Assembly (NCBI GenBank): GCA_963662175.1
Contig: OY759227.1
Coordinates: forward strand, 7,596,501 to 7,660,500
Length of the DNA stretch: 64,000 bases
Direction of reading: 5' to 3'
Origin: Aradus depressus
Taxonomy: Eukaryota > Arthropoda > Insecta > Hemiptera > Aradidae
The notes beneath the pieces are model-generated. The model was not told the DNA's origin. It saw only the letters and a list, made by a program, of their open reading frames with translations, and made no database searches. Made by a program: the position numbers and the translations under genes. This document shows, piece by piece, positions 1-9,853 of this stretch (position 1 is its first letter; every line of letters begins with the position of its first letter).

Positions 1-512
1 GGAACAATCTATAACAATAATTGGTACAATAGTCATAAAATCTTTTCTCGATAATAATGGCTCTTCCTGAGACTTTCCGTAATAACTTGTTTGGAAGCTA
101 GTATACACGATTTAAGGCTCAAACAGAGAAGGTCACGTGGAAGCCTATGTTATGGTTAGAACGTTCCAATTTCTAGATTCAACTGCCGATATCCCAAAAT
201 CTGAAGCCCAGGCTTGTATACGACATTATCCCCTGACTACTGTCTTTATTATTATTATTTTTATTATTATATTATATTTATTTTTTATTTTTATTGTGGT
301 TAGGGCTTTTTGCAAATAAAATTTATTTTTTCAAATTAACAATTATTGTTTATTTAGTTAATTGCTAGATGCCTCTTTCTCTCGGTTGTTTGATACTTGC
401 CTTCAATTCTTCATTTCTTATTTTTTTATTCTACGTTTGCCCCCTATAGGGCAAACAATATGGCCGAAATAGGGGGCATATTTCCCAGAATGAAGTATAT
501 TTTCCATAATTC
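1..512. other. AT-rich stretch without a gene
   Basis: No coding region is recognisable here. The stretch is AT-rich, with a run of TTATTA-type simple sequence near 245-290. A short perfect hairpin lies at 435-456, with 8 bp arms GTTTGCCC/GGGCAAAC around CCTATA. It borders the open frame of the Polinton-like remnant, so it may be the 5' flank of that element. Confidence 0.5.
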
Positions 513-644
513 GGGCAAAAGAGGAAAGATGAAGAGGTTAAGTTAAGGCCTCAAGGAGCTATAATTACAGAAAAGAGTGGAAGACAAGATGAAGAAGAAG
601 AAGAAAGGGACGTTAGCAAACCATCCACTTCTCACACTCCTTCT

Positions 645-1412
645 ATGTATCATAGAAAAACTATATTTCCTACGTCAACACCGGTTAATAGAGAATCGAA
701 ACGAATAGGGAAAGAAGAAATCTATGAGTTGGATGTTCCCGCAACTCCAATTAATGAAATTAAAGATATAATTCAATCTCCAGCAGGTATGGAGAAGGTA
801 GAAAAAATTATGGATACTGCTAACATAGGAGTTAATATAAGACCTTATATTGCTAAAGCGATTGAAGGGAAGACTCAAGCTATGGATGATAGATATGGTA
901 TTCCAATTCAACCAATAGGGGGCATGAGTATTGGAGATACAAATGTAGCTATAGACGAAAATGACATTAATGTAAATGATGAATGGTATGAAGGTACTCC
1001 AGGATTGTATCAACTCCTATTTTTAAAAAAACCAAAAACATATTCAGCGAAAGATTTGGAAAACTATAAAAAAATATTAATTGCAACAAATGCACACAAA
1101 CAAAGTTATAGCGCTCAAAAACATATCAGCTCTAATCGTGGTGAAAAATACAAAGAAATTATATCTAAAATGTTTGAAACATCAGAATTAAATATCAAGA
1201 CAAGATCACAAAGTAAATTGAAAAAACCAAAAACAGGATTTGGTTTTATGATGAAAGAATGGCAACATACTTATGAATATTGGGATAATCCTAATAACCT
1301 TGTTGAAAGGTTACGCATTCTGATCGCATCAACGATTTCTGGCCACAATGGTCATGAAAATGAGATTGCCTCTATAATAGAAGAACTTCAGGAGGCGAAT
1401 ATCATTCATTGA
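645..1412 (+). CDS. DUF8207-like protein of a Polinton-type element
   Basis: This open frame of 255 residues is read from the first ATG. The same frame stays open without a Met back to about 513, so the true N-terminus may be longer, spliced or lost. Residues about 115-190 hold the signature GLYQLLF, then YSAKDLENYKKILIATNAHK, then a KYKEII/MF segment. I associate this arrangement with DUF8207, a family common beside integrase genes of virus-like transposons in insects. The molecular role is unknown. The next frame overlaps its stop closely, and an integrase C-terminus lies 0.6 kb downstream, which fits one mobile element. There is no signal peptide and no membrane segment. The family name comes from memory of the motif and was not searched. 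Confidence 0.6.
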   Translation: MYHRKTIFPTSTPVNRESKRIGKEEIYELDVPATPINEIKDIIQSPAGMEKVEKIMDTANIGVNIRPYIAKAIEGKTQAMDDRYGIPIQPIGGMSIGDTNVAIDENDINVNDEWYEGTPGLYQLLFLKKPKTYSAKDLENYKKILIATNAHKQSYSAQKHISSNRGEKYKEIISKMFETSELNIKTRSQSKLKKPKTGFGFMMKEWQHTYEYWDNPNNLVERLRILIASTISGHNGHENEIASIIEELQEANIIH

Positions 1413-1423
1413 TTGTACTAAGG

Positions 1424-1894
1424 ATGACACTAGACAAATTTGGTCATCACATCACGAAAAAACATTACAGAAAATTGAATGAGTTGATAAAAAGAGTGAG
1501 AGCTCTTGAAGGAGAGGAGAAACTTAAATCATTGTTTCAAGATGATGCAACAATTGATGTTGGGAATAGGAAAATTGTTAATGTAGGACATGGTGTTGCC
1601 AGTAGGAATGTAGTAGCTAAAGTTTATGTTGACTCTTTTGACATTATTACACCGATTTGAAAAATTGGCCTGGAGCATATATAAAACGGAAAACGATTTG
1701 TTAACGTTGCTGACCCCATTGATCCATTTGATATTGTAACTAGAAATTTTATGGAAAATACGGCTCTTGTTATACCAAAAGATAAAAATGGTAAAGTAAA
1801 ACAAAATGCTTATGATGCAAAAAATGAAAGAATATAAAATGTGTGGCAACCTATATCAGAGAATGATGTGGTAACGCTTGCCTATCTTAATTGA
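1424..1894 (+). pseudogene. Broken fibre-like protein of the same element
   Basis: The first ATG is at 1424, 12 bases after the stop of the DUF8207-like frame. The first part (to 1660) begins with a basic segment and carries a motif of the type N-R-K-I-V-N-V-G followed by VAKVYVD. After a frame change, a second block (about 1711-1894) repeats the theme with YDAKNERI, an in-frame stop, NVWQPISENDVVT and AYLN. Paired N-x-R/K-I-x-N-V ... V-T/A-x-x-Y-L/V-D motifs are typical of phage and viral fibre repeats, so a structural fibre role is inferred, not shown. A stop at 1658-1660, a frameshift and two further stops mean it cannot make a full protein. Confidence 0.45.
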
Positions 1895-2415
1895 GCATTA
1901 GACTCGAAAGAAGATAGAACGAAGGACTAGTTATGACATCGAAAATAAAACAAATTATTGTCGATTTTGAAAACGGTATACAAGCCTTCAAAAGCTATAA
2001 TCAAGAAAAAATAAATTTTCCATAGGCAATTTTGTGAGATGTCCAAATACAAAAGTCAATTTTCTAAGGGATTTACACAAAATTGGTCCAGTGAAATATT
2101 TAAAATTGTTAAAATACAAGATACTACCCCAGTTACTTATACTTTACTTGATTTAACGATTCAACCTATTAAAGGGGAGTTTTATAACGAGGAATTACAA
2201 AAGGTTGCATATTCAGATGTTTTTTTAATTGAAAAAGTGTTAAAAAAGAAAAAAAGGTAAATAAACCAACTTGGATAAGCTCCGCTGACATTGTGTAGTA
2301 TCAATATGGAGAGATTCATATTCATTGTTTATGATATTTCTCATATTTTTTTTTTCGTTGACATTGTATAATAGAGAAATATATTATAATATAATATATA
2401 TATATATATATATAT
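1873..2415 (+). repeat. Inverted repeat, left copy (integrase 3' end)
   Basis: This block matches 13893-14437 in reverse complement, with only scattered differences. Both copies run from the fibre-like region through the integrase tail and stop in a (TA)n run. They could be ends of one interrupted element or two independent insertions facing each other. Confidence 0.7.
1935..2260 (+). pseudogene. Polinton-like integrase, C-terminal fragment
   Basis: The readable part from 2039 holds SKYKSQFSKGFTQNWS, then EIFKI, then TYTLLDL, and ends EGFY-like/VAYSDVFLIEKVLKKKKR. This is the SH3-like, basic C-terminal tail seen in the transposon-derived F54H12.3-type (Polinton/Maverick) integrases. That domain binds DNA and helps dock the integrase on its target. 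The upstream 100 bases carry the preceding residues in another frame, and an inverted copy at 14042-14344 shows the frame unbroken at that point, so this copy has a single-base frameshift near 2038. The catalytic DDE core is absent from the window. Confidence 0.6.
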
Positions 2416-2458
2416 AATATATTGTAACATGTAGAAATAGGGGGGGGGGGGGGGGGGG
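2393..2458. repeat. (TA)n run followed by a poly-G run
   Basis: A TA microsatellite (about 2393-2431) ends the Polinton-like remnant. It is followed by GTAACATG and a run of about 19 G at 2440-2458. Such runs are slippage-prone, so their exact length may be unreliable. Confidence 0.8.
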
Positions 2459-2928
2459 TATTTTATAAATAAGGATATATAATCGAAGGACTCAAGAAGG
2501 GTGGGGGAAGAGAGAGAGAGCAGTGGAAGGAGGGGGAAGGCGTTGAGCGGTTGCAGATAGAGAGTGAAGCAGGAAGGTTGTTGGATTTTTGTGGTTGGAG
2601 AGAGAGAGTGAAGTGGACCGGTGTTTTTTTTTTTTGATGGGAGAGTGCAAGTGAACGGATGATAGAGAGTTGATTGGAGTAGTGAAGATTCATTGTGGAG
2701 TTGGAAGTCTGGAGTTCTGGAAGTGGGCAGATTGATGGAAGAATCTATGAGCCTATGATGTACTGAGAAGAGCAGCGGAGGATTGGAGAATAGATAGAAA
2801 AATGTGAGTGAATAAAAAGATAAATGTTATATTATCATTGTCTACCGATCTATGTAAAGGTGTAAAAACAAAGGGTAAAAATATTAAATCTTATTCCATG
2901 AAAACATTTTTATTAAAAGAATTCACCA
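2459..2928. other. Purine-rich stretch without a gene
   Basis: The plus strand is biased to G and A (GAGAGA, GAAGG, GGAG) up to about 2810 and then becomes AT-rich. No motif-bearing frame is seen. The style, with repeated GGAAGTCTGGAG-like words, resembles 31380-31560, so it may be part of an LTR or untranslated leader. Confidence 0.4.
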
Positions 2929-3140
2929 CCCATTTAATTATTCAAAAATACAATAGTAAATTTTAAGAGAAAAAGAATCAATACAATGGCGCAACAACGT
3001 GGAGCTAATTAAAAAAAAAAATATATAATTATATTTTACCGTATATAAGAACCATTACAATGGTCACCAACGTGGGGCAATTTAAAAAAATAAAATAAAT
3101 TTAAAGAGAGTAGAAGAGTTATTACAATATATATATAGGT
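2929..3140 (+). repeat. LTR/primer-binding-site-like motif repeats
   Basis: The words TACAATGGCGCAACAACGTG (2982-3001) and ATTACAATGGTCACCAACGTGG (3054-3075) repeat with AT-rich spacers. Related words occur at 19411 and 19481. They resemble the junction of an LTR ending ...TTACA with a primer-binding site beginning TGGCGC, as seen intact in element C. They are probably remnants of such junctions. Confidence 0.4.
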
Positions 3141-3160
3141 ATAGGTATATATATATATAT

Positions 3161-3682
3161 ATTGCAACGGTGCTTACTTAGCGTAAACTTTCCATCTACA
3201 TTTAACTTAAAAAATTGAGGTGTGAGAATTATGCCATCCACAATAATTGAACTGAATTTACGGTTACCATATGAATAAAATAAATAAATACACAAGAATT
3301 ACATTTATCACATAATAGTTTATTAAAATCTTTTTTTTTTTTTTTTTTTAATTCTTTTAAATTAAAGGGTTAGTAGCTTAATTCTATAACAACAAATATC
3401 AATATAAAAGATAGAGACCTGCATATGTTTTATAAACGAGTTGGTGGTGCATTGGTTGGTTGGTGTCTCGAAGTAATGGCGTTGTAAGACATGTTCACAT
3501 GGTCTTCTCCGGTATATCTGTCCACAGTACTAAGTTATTCCTTCTGTTCTCTCTCCATCTGCGGGATAGATGACTTCATCTGAGTCCTCACTGGGTTGTC
3601 AGAGATAGTTTCGTAGTTTCCATAGTCATTTATTACTACCACTTTAAACTTTCACATACATCAACTCTCCATCTTGACTTCC
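3161..3682 (+). repeat. Inverted arm, left
   Basis: This arm matches 5219-5737 in reverse complement, with a few substitutions (for example GTAAGACATG against GCAAGGCATG) and a poly-T length difference. It contains no credible coding frame. Confidence 0.8.
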
Positions 3683-4075
3683 ACACACACCTAACCACCC
3701 TCTCTGAACACACTAACAAGAAGAACAACCTTGCTACTCTTCGGAGCACACATCTACACATTTTTTGCACTTTGCTCCCCTTTTCTCATTGACCAAAATT
3801 ATCACAGCCTTCTTTTACTTACACATTTTAATTTAGTTTTAGTTTTTATTATATTTCTTATTTTCTAACATTATTCTGATTTACAATTACATTATGACAT
3901 CAATAATAAATTAATATGATTTAAACTTATTTTTTTTTTTTAAAGAAGAATCGATCATAGCATTGTATCGAGTATACTGATTATGATAACATACGGTAAC
4001 CTCTCGCTAGCTCAGTGAATCAATCTCAATTACATTTCTTTCTATTTTTTATTACCCAGTGTAATGTGGATCATT

Positions 4076-4077
<2 letters not shown>

Positions 4078-4118
<41 letters not shown>
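4078..4118. repeat. (TA)n microsatellite
   Basis: About 40 bases of uninterrupted TA lie between CATTACAA and TTGTGACGG. The same flank words recur at other insertion junctions in the window. Confidence 0.9.
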
Positions 4119-4121
<3 letters not shown>

Positions 4122-4700
4122 GACGGTCATTACTTCACGTAATATTCCATCCACATTTAAATTTACTAAAATTTAGATGTTGACCTACAATTATTTTTAA
4201 TTCTTAACGTTATTGAGAAATTGAATTTATCCGGTTTCAAAAGAAATAAAAATACACAAAAAGTAACATTTATAACATATTGGTTTATTAAAAATTATTT
4301 TGCTTTTTTTTTTTTTAAATAGGGTTAGTAACTTAATTTATATGTAAAAACATCAATAAAAAAATATAGACTTGCATGCTGTAATATTTCGTATAGTGTG
4401 GTCCAATGGCTGGTTTGCGTCCCAGATTGATGATGTTGCCTTCAGAGATGTTTCAAATGGCTTCCTCCGGTATCTGTCCACGGTCCAAGTTTATTCTTTT
4501 CTTTTCTCATCTCTCACTTCTGCATGTCTCTTCTACCTCTCATCGCCATTCTCTCTCTAACTTCTGGACATAACTTCATCTGGGTCTTCACTTTGTCTTC
4601 AGATATAATCACTCACTTTCCACATTCATTTCTTAATACCACCTCTAACTTCTCACACACATCGACTCTCCACTCTGACTTCCACACACCGACACTCTGG
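4119..4700 (+). repeat. Diverged third copy of the arm sequence
   Basis: The sequence follows the left arm in the same order: a TTGTGACGG start, a poly-T tract, GGGTTAGTA, TAGACTTGCATG, TTCCTCCGGTATCTGTCCACGG and CTCCACTCTGACTTCCACAC. Many substitutions are present. It is an older relative lying between the two near-identical arms. Confidence 0.65.
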
Positions 4701-5218
4701 GCACACACTACTCTCTCTCTGAACACCGACTGCTGACTCCTCGTGGGATATCGCTTCGCCATTTTTTATGCACTCCTTACATTTGATTGGTTAAAATTCG
4801 CAATGCTTTTTTTTTTTTTTATAATTATATTTTTCTTTTACAAATTTCACACAATACTGACTCCACAATATTATAACAATATTTTTTTTATATTTAAAAA
4901 TCATCAAACAATTAATTTTTTTATTTTATATAATACAATATTTATAACCCCTGTGTAACCTTACTTTCCACTGAGGTGGGCGTGGCCACTGATTATCGTA
5001 TCTAACAGTGCACTTTCCTTTTTTTCCCTTTTAAACTTATGTAAGGTCATACAGAACATTACAATATATATTGCATCGGTGCTTATCTTAACTTCCTAAT
5101 AAAATATAATTAAAATTGGTACTAATCTAAGTAAAAGATAACAAGTACGATTTTTAATTTCTTTGACTGATATATTTTTATTTACAAATTCTCTTTTTTT
5201 TTTTTTTAATTAAACAAA

Positions 5219-5737
5219 GGAAGTCAAGATGGAGAGTTGATGTATGTGAAAGTTTAAAGTGGTAGTAATAAATGACTATGGAAACTACGAAACTATCTCT
5301 GACAACCCAGTGAGGACTCAGATGAAGTCATCTATCCCGCAGATGGAGAGAGAACAGAAGGAATAACTTAATACTGTGGACAGATATACCGGAGAAGACC
5401 ATGTGAACATGCCTTGCAACGCCATTATTTCGAGACACCAACCAACCAATGCACCACCAACTCGTTTATAAAACATATGCAGGTCTCTATCTTTTATATT
5501 GATATTTGTTGTTATAGAATTAAGCTACTAACCCTTTAATTTAAAAGAATTAAAAAAAAAAAAAGAAAAAGATTTTAATAAACTATTATGTGATAAATGT
5601 AATTCTTGTGTATTTATTTATTTTATTCATATGGTAACCGTAAATTCAATTCAATTATTGTGGATGGCATAATTCTCACACCTCAATTTTTTAAGTTAAA
5701 TGTAGATGGAAAGTTTACGCTAAGTAAGCACCGTTGC
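5219..5737 (-). repeat. Inverted arm, right
   Basis: This is the reverse complement of 3161-3682. It ends at GCACCGTTGCAA and then a TA run, into which the LTR of element A is placed. Confidence 0.8.
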
Positions 5738-5759
5738 AATATATATATATATATATATA

Positions 5760-7021
5760 ATACCATCTCTCCTCCTTGCGTGAGTGCATTTTTTACGTAA
5801 TTAGTAAATATAAAATTAAATCGGAAAATTTATTAAAATTGAGTATTTTTACATCGCGACTTTAATAAAAAAACAATACTTAGATAGTCAAATGCACTCC
5901 CACGAGAAGGACGGGTACAAGTTCCTAACTGTGGGTTGACATCAGTAATTAACAATAATTAATTATTGCTGTCAACCAGAAGAAGAATGGGAGGGGGAAA
6001 TAGAATGGACAACTCAAACCCTAGAACAGTAACATATTTATTTTAGAAGAACATATCATATTTATAAAAGAAAAAAAACAATTGAATATAACTTGGCCAT
6101 TTGTCTGAAGGACTTTCTACGTTAATTACGAGGTACCTCGATACTGATCCCTGGATGTGGCGATGTGATCATCCTTGATGTACATCCCTCAGACCCCATT
6201 TATTCACCTAGTCCTTGTAGCTCTGCCTGGAGGCCACAATAGAATTTAGATTGTTCACTGAGTTTATGTGCGTCCGAAATCAAAATGTATCTCACTCGCC
6301 TGAATGGCCCCAAACATGAACGAACACTGCTCAATTCACATATTCAAACTCACTGTCAAATATAAACTATACGTGTTGATCATCCGAGACGTGAACCAAG
6401 AATCTACAATCACATACTGAAACTCACTGTCAAATATAATAGTAACGTGGTGACCGGTTGATACAAAAGCGAAGTGTTGCCAAGAGTGTAAATTCACATA
6501 CTGAAACTCACTGTCAAAATATAAAAGGAACGTGGTGAACTGTTGGCACAAGAGCGATGAGTTGAAGAATGTCTTCCAAACTGCTCCCCACCCTCGGCCC
6601 CCCTTTTTGGTGGGGATGATCCTGATGTCTCATTGGTCGTCAGTCTCCGCCCACCCCATCTCCAGCCAATCACCGGTGACCACTTGAGAGTTCTGTGATA
6701 GCCTGCGGATGTTAAGCTGTGAATCCCAGCGGATATTAATTAGAGTTATGTGAAAAACTGATGCCGACAATATAATTACCACACAGGATGCCGACAATTA
6801 TCCTGGCTTCCTTTTTATTTCCTATCTCTATTGTCCTTTGTTTCTGCTCCCAGCGATTGCGATTTCCTCGCAGCAATCGCTGGTTTCGAGCATGTTCTTC
6901 CGAATGCAATTCTCTTTCGTTCAACACCTCACAAGCCATATTTTACTCCTAGCGATCGCGATTCTCTGCAGCATCGCTAGTTCTGAGCATTATATATTGT
7001 CTATAAGGTAGGCATGCTACA
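5760..7021 (-). repeat. Element A 3' LTR
   Basis: The direct duplicate is at 11740-13005. Read on the minus strand it begins TGTAGCATGCC and ends GAGATGGTAT. It contains short repeats around 6340-6510 (TTCACATACTGAAACTCACTGTCAAA, three variants) and two inverted words around CAGCGATTGCGATTTCC...GCAGCAATCGCTG. The base before its start on the minus strand is a G-rich tract (7022-7040), which fits a polypurine tract. Confidence 0.8.
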
Positions 7022-8105
7022 ATATCCCCCGTTCCCGTTAAAATAAAATTTGTCGGCTAAATGAACATTGGAAGTCACATATTTTATTAGTTTCACTTAA
7101 CACTTGCTGGTTCACTGAGCATATACACTTAACCAATATTCATTAAAAGAAAGACTTGCCCAAAGTCATAATAAAATAATTATATATTACAAATACTCAG
7201 GCATCGACCTCATTATCATGCGTGACCAAAACATGATTTTAAATTTCCTTTCTATTCGGCATGGCTTGCCTATGCATGCGTGACCAAAGCATGATTTTAC
7301 TTTACGCTGTACTTCTTGGAGTTAACCCTCTCCATTGGCAAATAACGACGATTCTATTTCTAGCATACATTCACTGACTGGTTAAAAAATTCAAAACGGC
7401 CCCACGCCTCGACAATGCTTCAACTGAATTCCCATATCCTTAATCCGCTTCAACAAAAATTTGGGTTGACCAGACCCGAACGATATGCCTCCTTAGGCCT
7501 TCGACAGGAAAATAAGCCCACTCAAATCCCATCTCAGTTTCATAAACATATGTAAATTCCGGCATCCGCATTAATCAAGTTGCGAAACCCTTTCTTCAGT
7601 TCAAACAGTCAGTTCATGGCGTAAAAAAAAAATAAGTAAAACAAACTCCCGCCCCTTTTAAATGGATTCTTCAAGCATCAATGGAGTGGCCCCTTCTCCG
7701 TGTGAAGGATAATTCAATTTCAATTCTGGGAATCCCCTCCAGTTTCTAATATCTATATCCCCCTTCAGTCATGTATGCTTCGGCACCTTGCCCTAGGATT
7801 TCTTAAATAAAATAACAAAATTGACATTTGACCTACCGTGGTCGACACTGCATCATAATAAGTAAGGTCCATACCTGGATATATGTGACAAATACATTAA
7901 AAAAATATCAATGGGCTAACATAATGTCAAATAGAATAAAGATGAGTTAATGTGACATTATTAACAGTTACACTGATCGGATACAAATATTAGTCAAAAT
8001 ACAAAAAAAAAAATTGAAGAGATACATTTATGAAACATCACAAACAATAATACGAACATACTTGGAATACATTTATCATATAGGACCATTCACCAATGTG
8101 TGCCA
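7022..8105. other. Element A 3' internal region, non-coding
   Basis: This lies between the 3' LTR and the exon-like pieces. No recognisable domain is present on either strand. A word CATGCGTGACCAAA(A/G)CATGATTTTA repeats at about 7218 and 7277. Confidence 0.5.
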
Positions 8106-8204
8106 TCACCCCGCTGTCAGCCTCGTCGGATCCACTTTCCTAATCAACTTATATACGTAGGTAAATTCCTCTGGATGGCCAGTCCATATCTCGTCTGCCC
8201 CGTC
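8106..8204 (-). other. Exon-like piece 2 of element A 3' region
   Basis: Read on the minus strand, a splice-acceptor-like ATTGTAG precedes 33 codons starting DGADEIWTGHPEEF and ending at TGA. The phase matches that of the upstream piece (8442-8537). Splicing has not been shown. It might encode the tail of an accessory protein after pol. Confidence 0.35.
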
Positions 8205-8441
8205 CTACAATTATATTAAATAAAAATGAACCCACAAACCTATCCTATCTTAATTATCCTAACAGTACTAATATAAAAAAAAATTACTAACACTATTTTA
8301 AAAAAATATCCTATTACTAAATATAAACAAATTATCCTAACTTATTATCTAAATTACCTACTATTACAAAAAAAAAGCCCTATTACTAAATTTATATAAA
8401 ACAACTAAAACTAACTTATTATCTAAAATTATATCTACAAC

Positions 8442-8537
8442 CTGGCGATTCACTTCGGAATCTTTGAACTCGACTAAGGGGGGTATGCTCGATGTTAAGC
8501 CCCAGGGGAGGGCCAGAATGTCCCCGTCTGCCTTATC
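8442..8537 (-). other. Exon-like piece 1 of element A 3' region
   Basis: On the minus strand, TTTGTAAATAG precedes 32 open codons (DKADGDILALPWGL...), which end CGCCAG followed by GTTGTAG, so both splice borders look canonical. A diverged relative at about 17754-17822 keeps ADG-ILP-HPW and then a KLED-like end, which argues for past protein-level constraint. The function is unknown. Confidence 0.4.
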
Positions 8538-8710
8538 CTATTTACAAAAAAAATTTAAATAATAAATCCCGTGTCCCCAATAAATGTGTATGTGTGATTC
8601 TTTGTGTGTTGTTGTATAATGAGGTGTTGGCCGTTAGTGTAAAATAATAAATAATACCCAAATAATAAAGAATAGTGTCTGTTTTATGTGTGTGTGACTT
8701 TGTCTAACTG

Positions 8711-8830
8711 TTCCTGGGATAGCTGGGGATGGACACCCATAGAGACGTCACAAATCTCCTCCCTGACTCTAGGGCCGCGATCTCGTCTGCAATAATCGCC
8801 CTCCCTAACTCGGCTGAAGTAAGATCGTTA
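8711..8830 (-). other. Conserved block upstream of the exon-like pieces
   Basis: The minus strand can be read as ARALFEINDLTSAELGRAII and onward for about 45 codons to a stop. Its 3' part (TCAGGGAGG...CCCAGCTATCCCAGGAAC) matches 17920-17980 on the plus strand. The frame is uncertain because the conserved end reads better in another frame. Confidence 0.3.
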
Positions 8831-8873
8831 ATCTCAAAGAGAGCCCTAGCGCTTCTCTAGCCTGCTTGTTTAT

Positions 8874-9140
8874 CTATCCGCTAATATACGGCTTTAAAGA
8901 GGTCATATAAAATAATCCTCCTACAACGTCGCTGCCGAGATGTCCTAAAATAAAAATTTGAGGACTTTCCTTGTCTAAAATCTGGTAAGGTCCTTCCCAG
9001 AATAGTAATAGTAATAGCTTGGATATATCCCTCTTACCGGTGGGTATCCGCAGAGGTTGTACTAACACCTGATCGCCAATTTCTAATGTAGTCTGTTTGT
9101 GTCGTCTCTCAAATTTCTGTTTCTGTCTTTTGCCTGTTTT
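8874..9140 (-). pseudogene. pol: Integrase C-terminal tail of element A
   Basis: The minus strand reads an IGDQVLVQPLRIPTGKRDIS segment followed by KLLLLLFWEGPYQILDKE and LYFM-type TSLKPYI. This is the SH3-like GPY/F module found at the end of Gypsy integrases, which contacts DNA or chromatin. The more N-terminal residues (about 9083-9200, LQQQTYKFTEKQAKDRNRN) continue in another frame, so a frameshift lies near 9100. No DDE core precedes it: from 9201 to the gag end the pol gene has been deleted and scrambled. Confidence 0.6.
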
Positions 9141-9199
9141 TCTGTAAATTTGTAAGTCTGTTGTTGTAGTCCCGAAATGCCAGTTATCCTATTGTCTTT

Positions 9200-9853
9200 G
9201 ATGAAGTTCACCTGCGGATGTTCTTCACAAGTGGGGTTGCCATTAGTCGGGTAGCGGATTATGTGGTCATTGTCTGTCGATATGTCTGTTACTTCGTCCT
9301 CGTTTATACTTGATGAATTTACGTGATCTGGGGCAGTCATAGTATTGTCGGGGTATGTTTGTTTGTCGATGGGCTCTTCCTGCTTAGCAGTGATTGGTAA
9401 GGATGTTTCTACTATTGAATCTACGTTAATGGGTAACATGATATCATTAAATTTATACTCGTAACCTAGTCCTTGAAGTGGTCTTCTCTTGGTGATAAAA
9501 ACTGGTTCCAAACGTCCATTGCCGTGTCTTCCTAAACCGCTACCTTCTTGGTACCCCTACAGCTTCATCAATGTTAGTCCGTTGTTACAGTCTGTCTTTA
9601 TCTTTACAGGAGTGGGACATCCATTGTCAATGTTAGTATGTAGGTCAATGTCCCCTGTCAATCTCGTCATCATCTCTGTACCAAGCAAACTGCGTATGTC
9701 CCCCTTGAATTTAAATTTACCTCCCCCCTTAGTTTTAAGTTTGTTCATCCCACTCCTGCTACTTAGTTTTTTATCAAGTGGTCAACAATTGGCTTCAGGT
9801 TGTTAGCTAATTCTCCAAGGGATTGCTTTATTTCCTTCATATCAGTATTGACA
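9200..9853 (-). pseudogene. Scrambled junction between gag and integrase tail
   Basis: The minus strand holds a frame (about 9083-9511) with an acidic, Thr/Ser-rich composition that may be the polymorphic end of pol, and a second short frame (9557-9748). No DTG/DSG protease, no YxDD and no RNase H motif can be seen. This is where about 3 kb of pol should be, compared with B3. Confidence 0.4.

Larger units (their letters stand above)
3161..5737. mobile_element. Element with ~520 bp inverted arms in a (TA)n site
   Basis: The two ends are near-identical inverted arms (3161-3682 and 5219-5737), and each outer edge abuts a (TA)n run. The 1.5 kb between them holds a diverged third copy of the arm (about 4119-4700) and AT-rich filler. 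No transposase is encoded, so this is a non-autonomous foldback-like or composite element. The outermost base of each arm begins TTGCAACGGTGCTTACTTAG. Element A is inserted directly at its right edge, inside the TA run. Confidence 0.65.

Noticed and set aside
2441..2760. Host coding exon on the minus strand (Ser/Pro-rich frame)
   Set aside because: The frame arises from low-complexity GA/CT repeats and has no domain or splice context.
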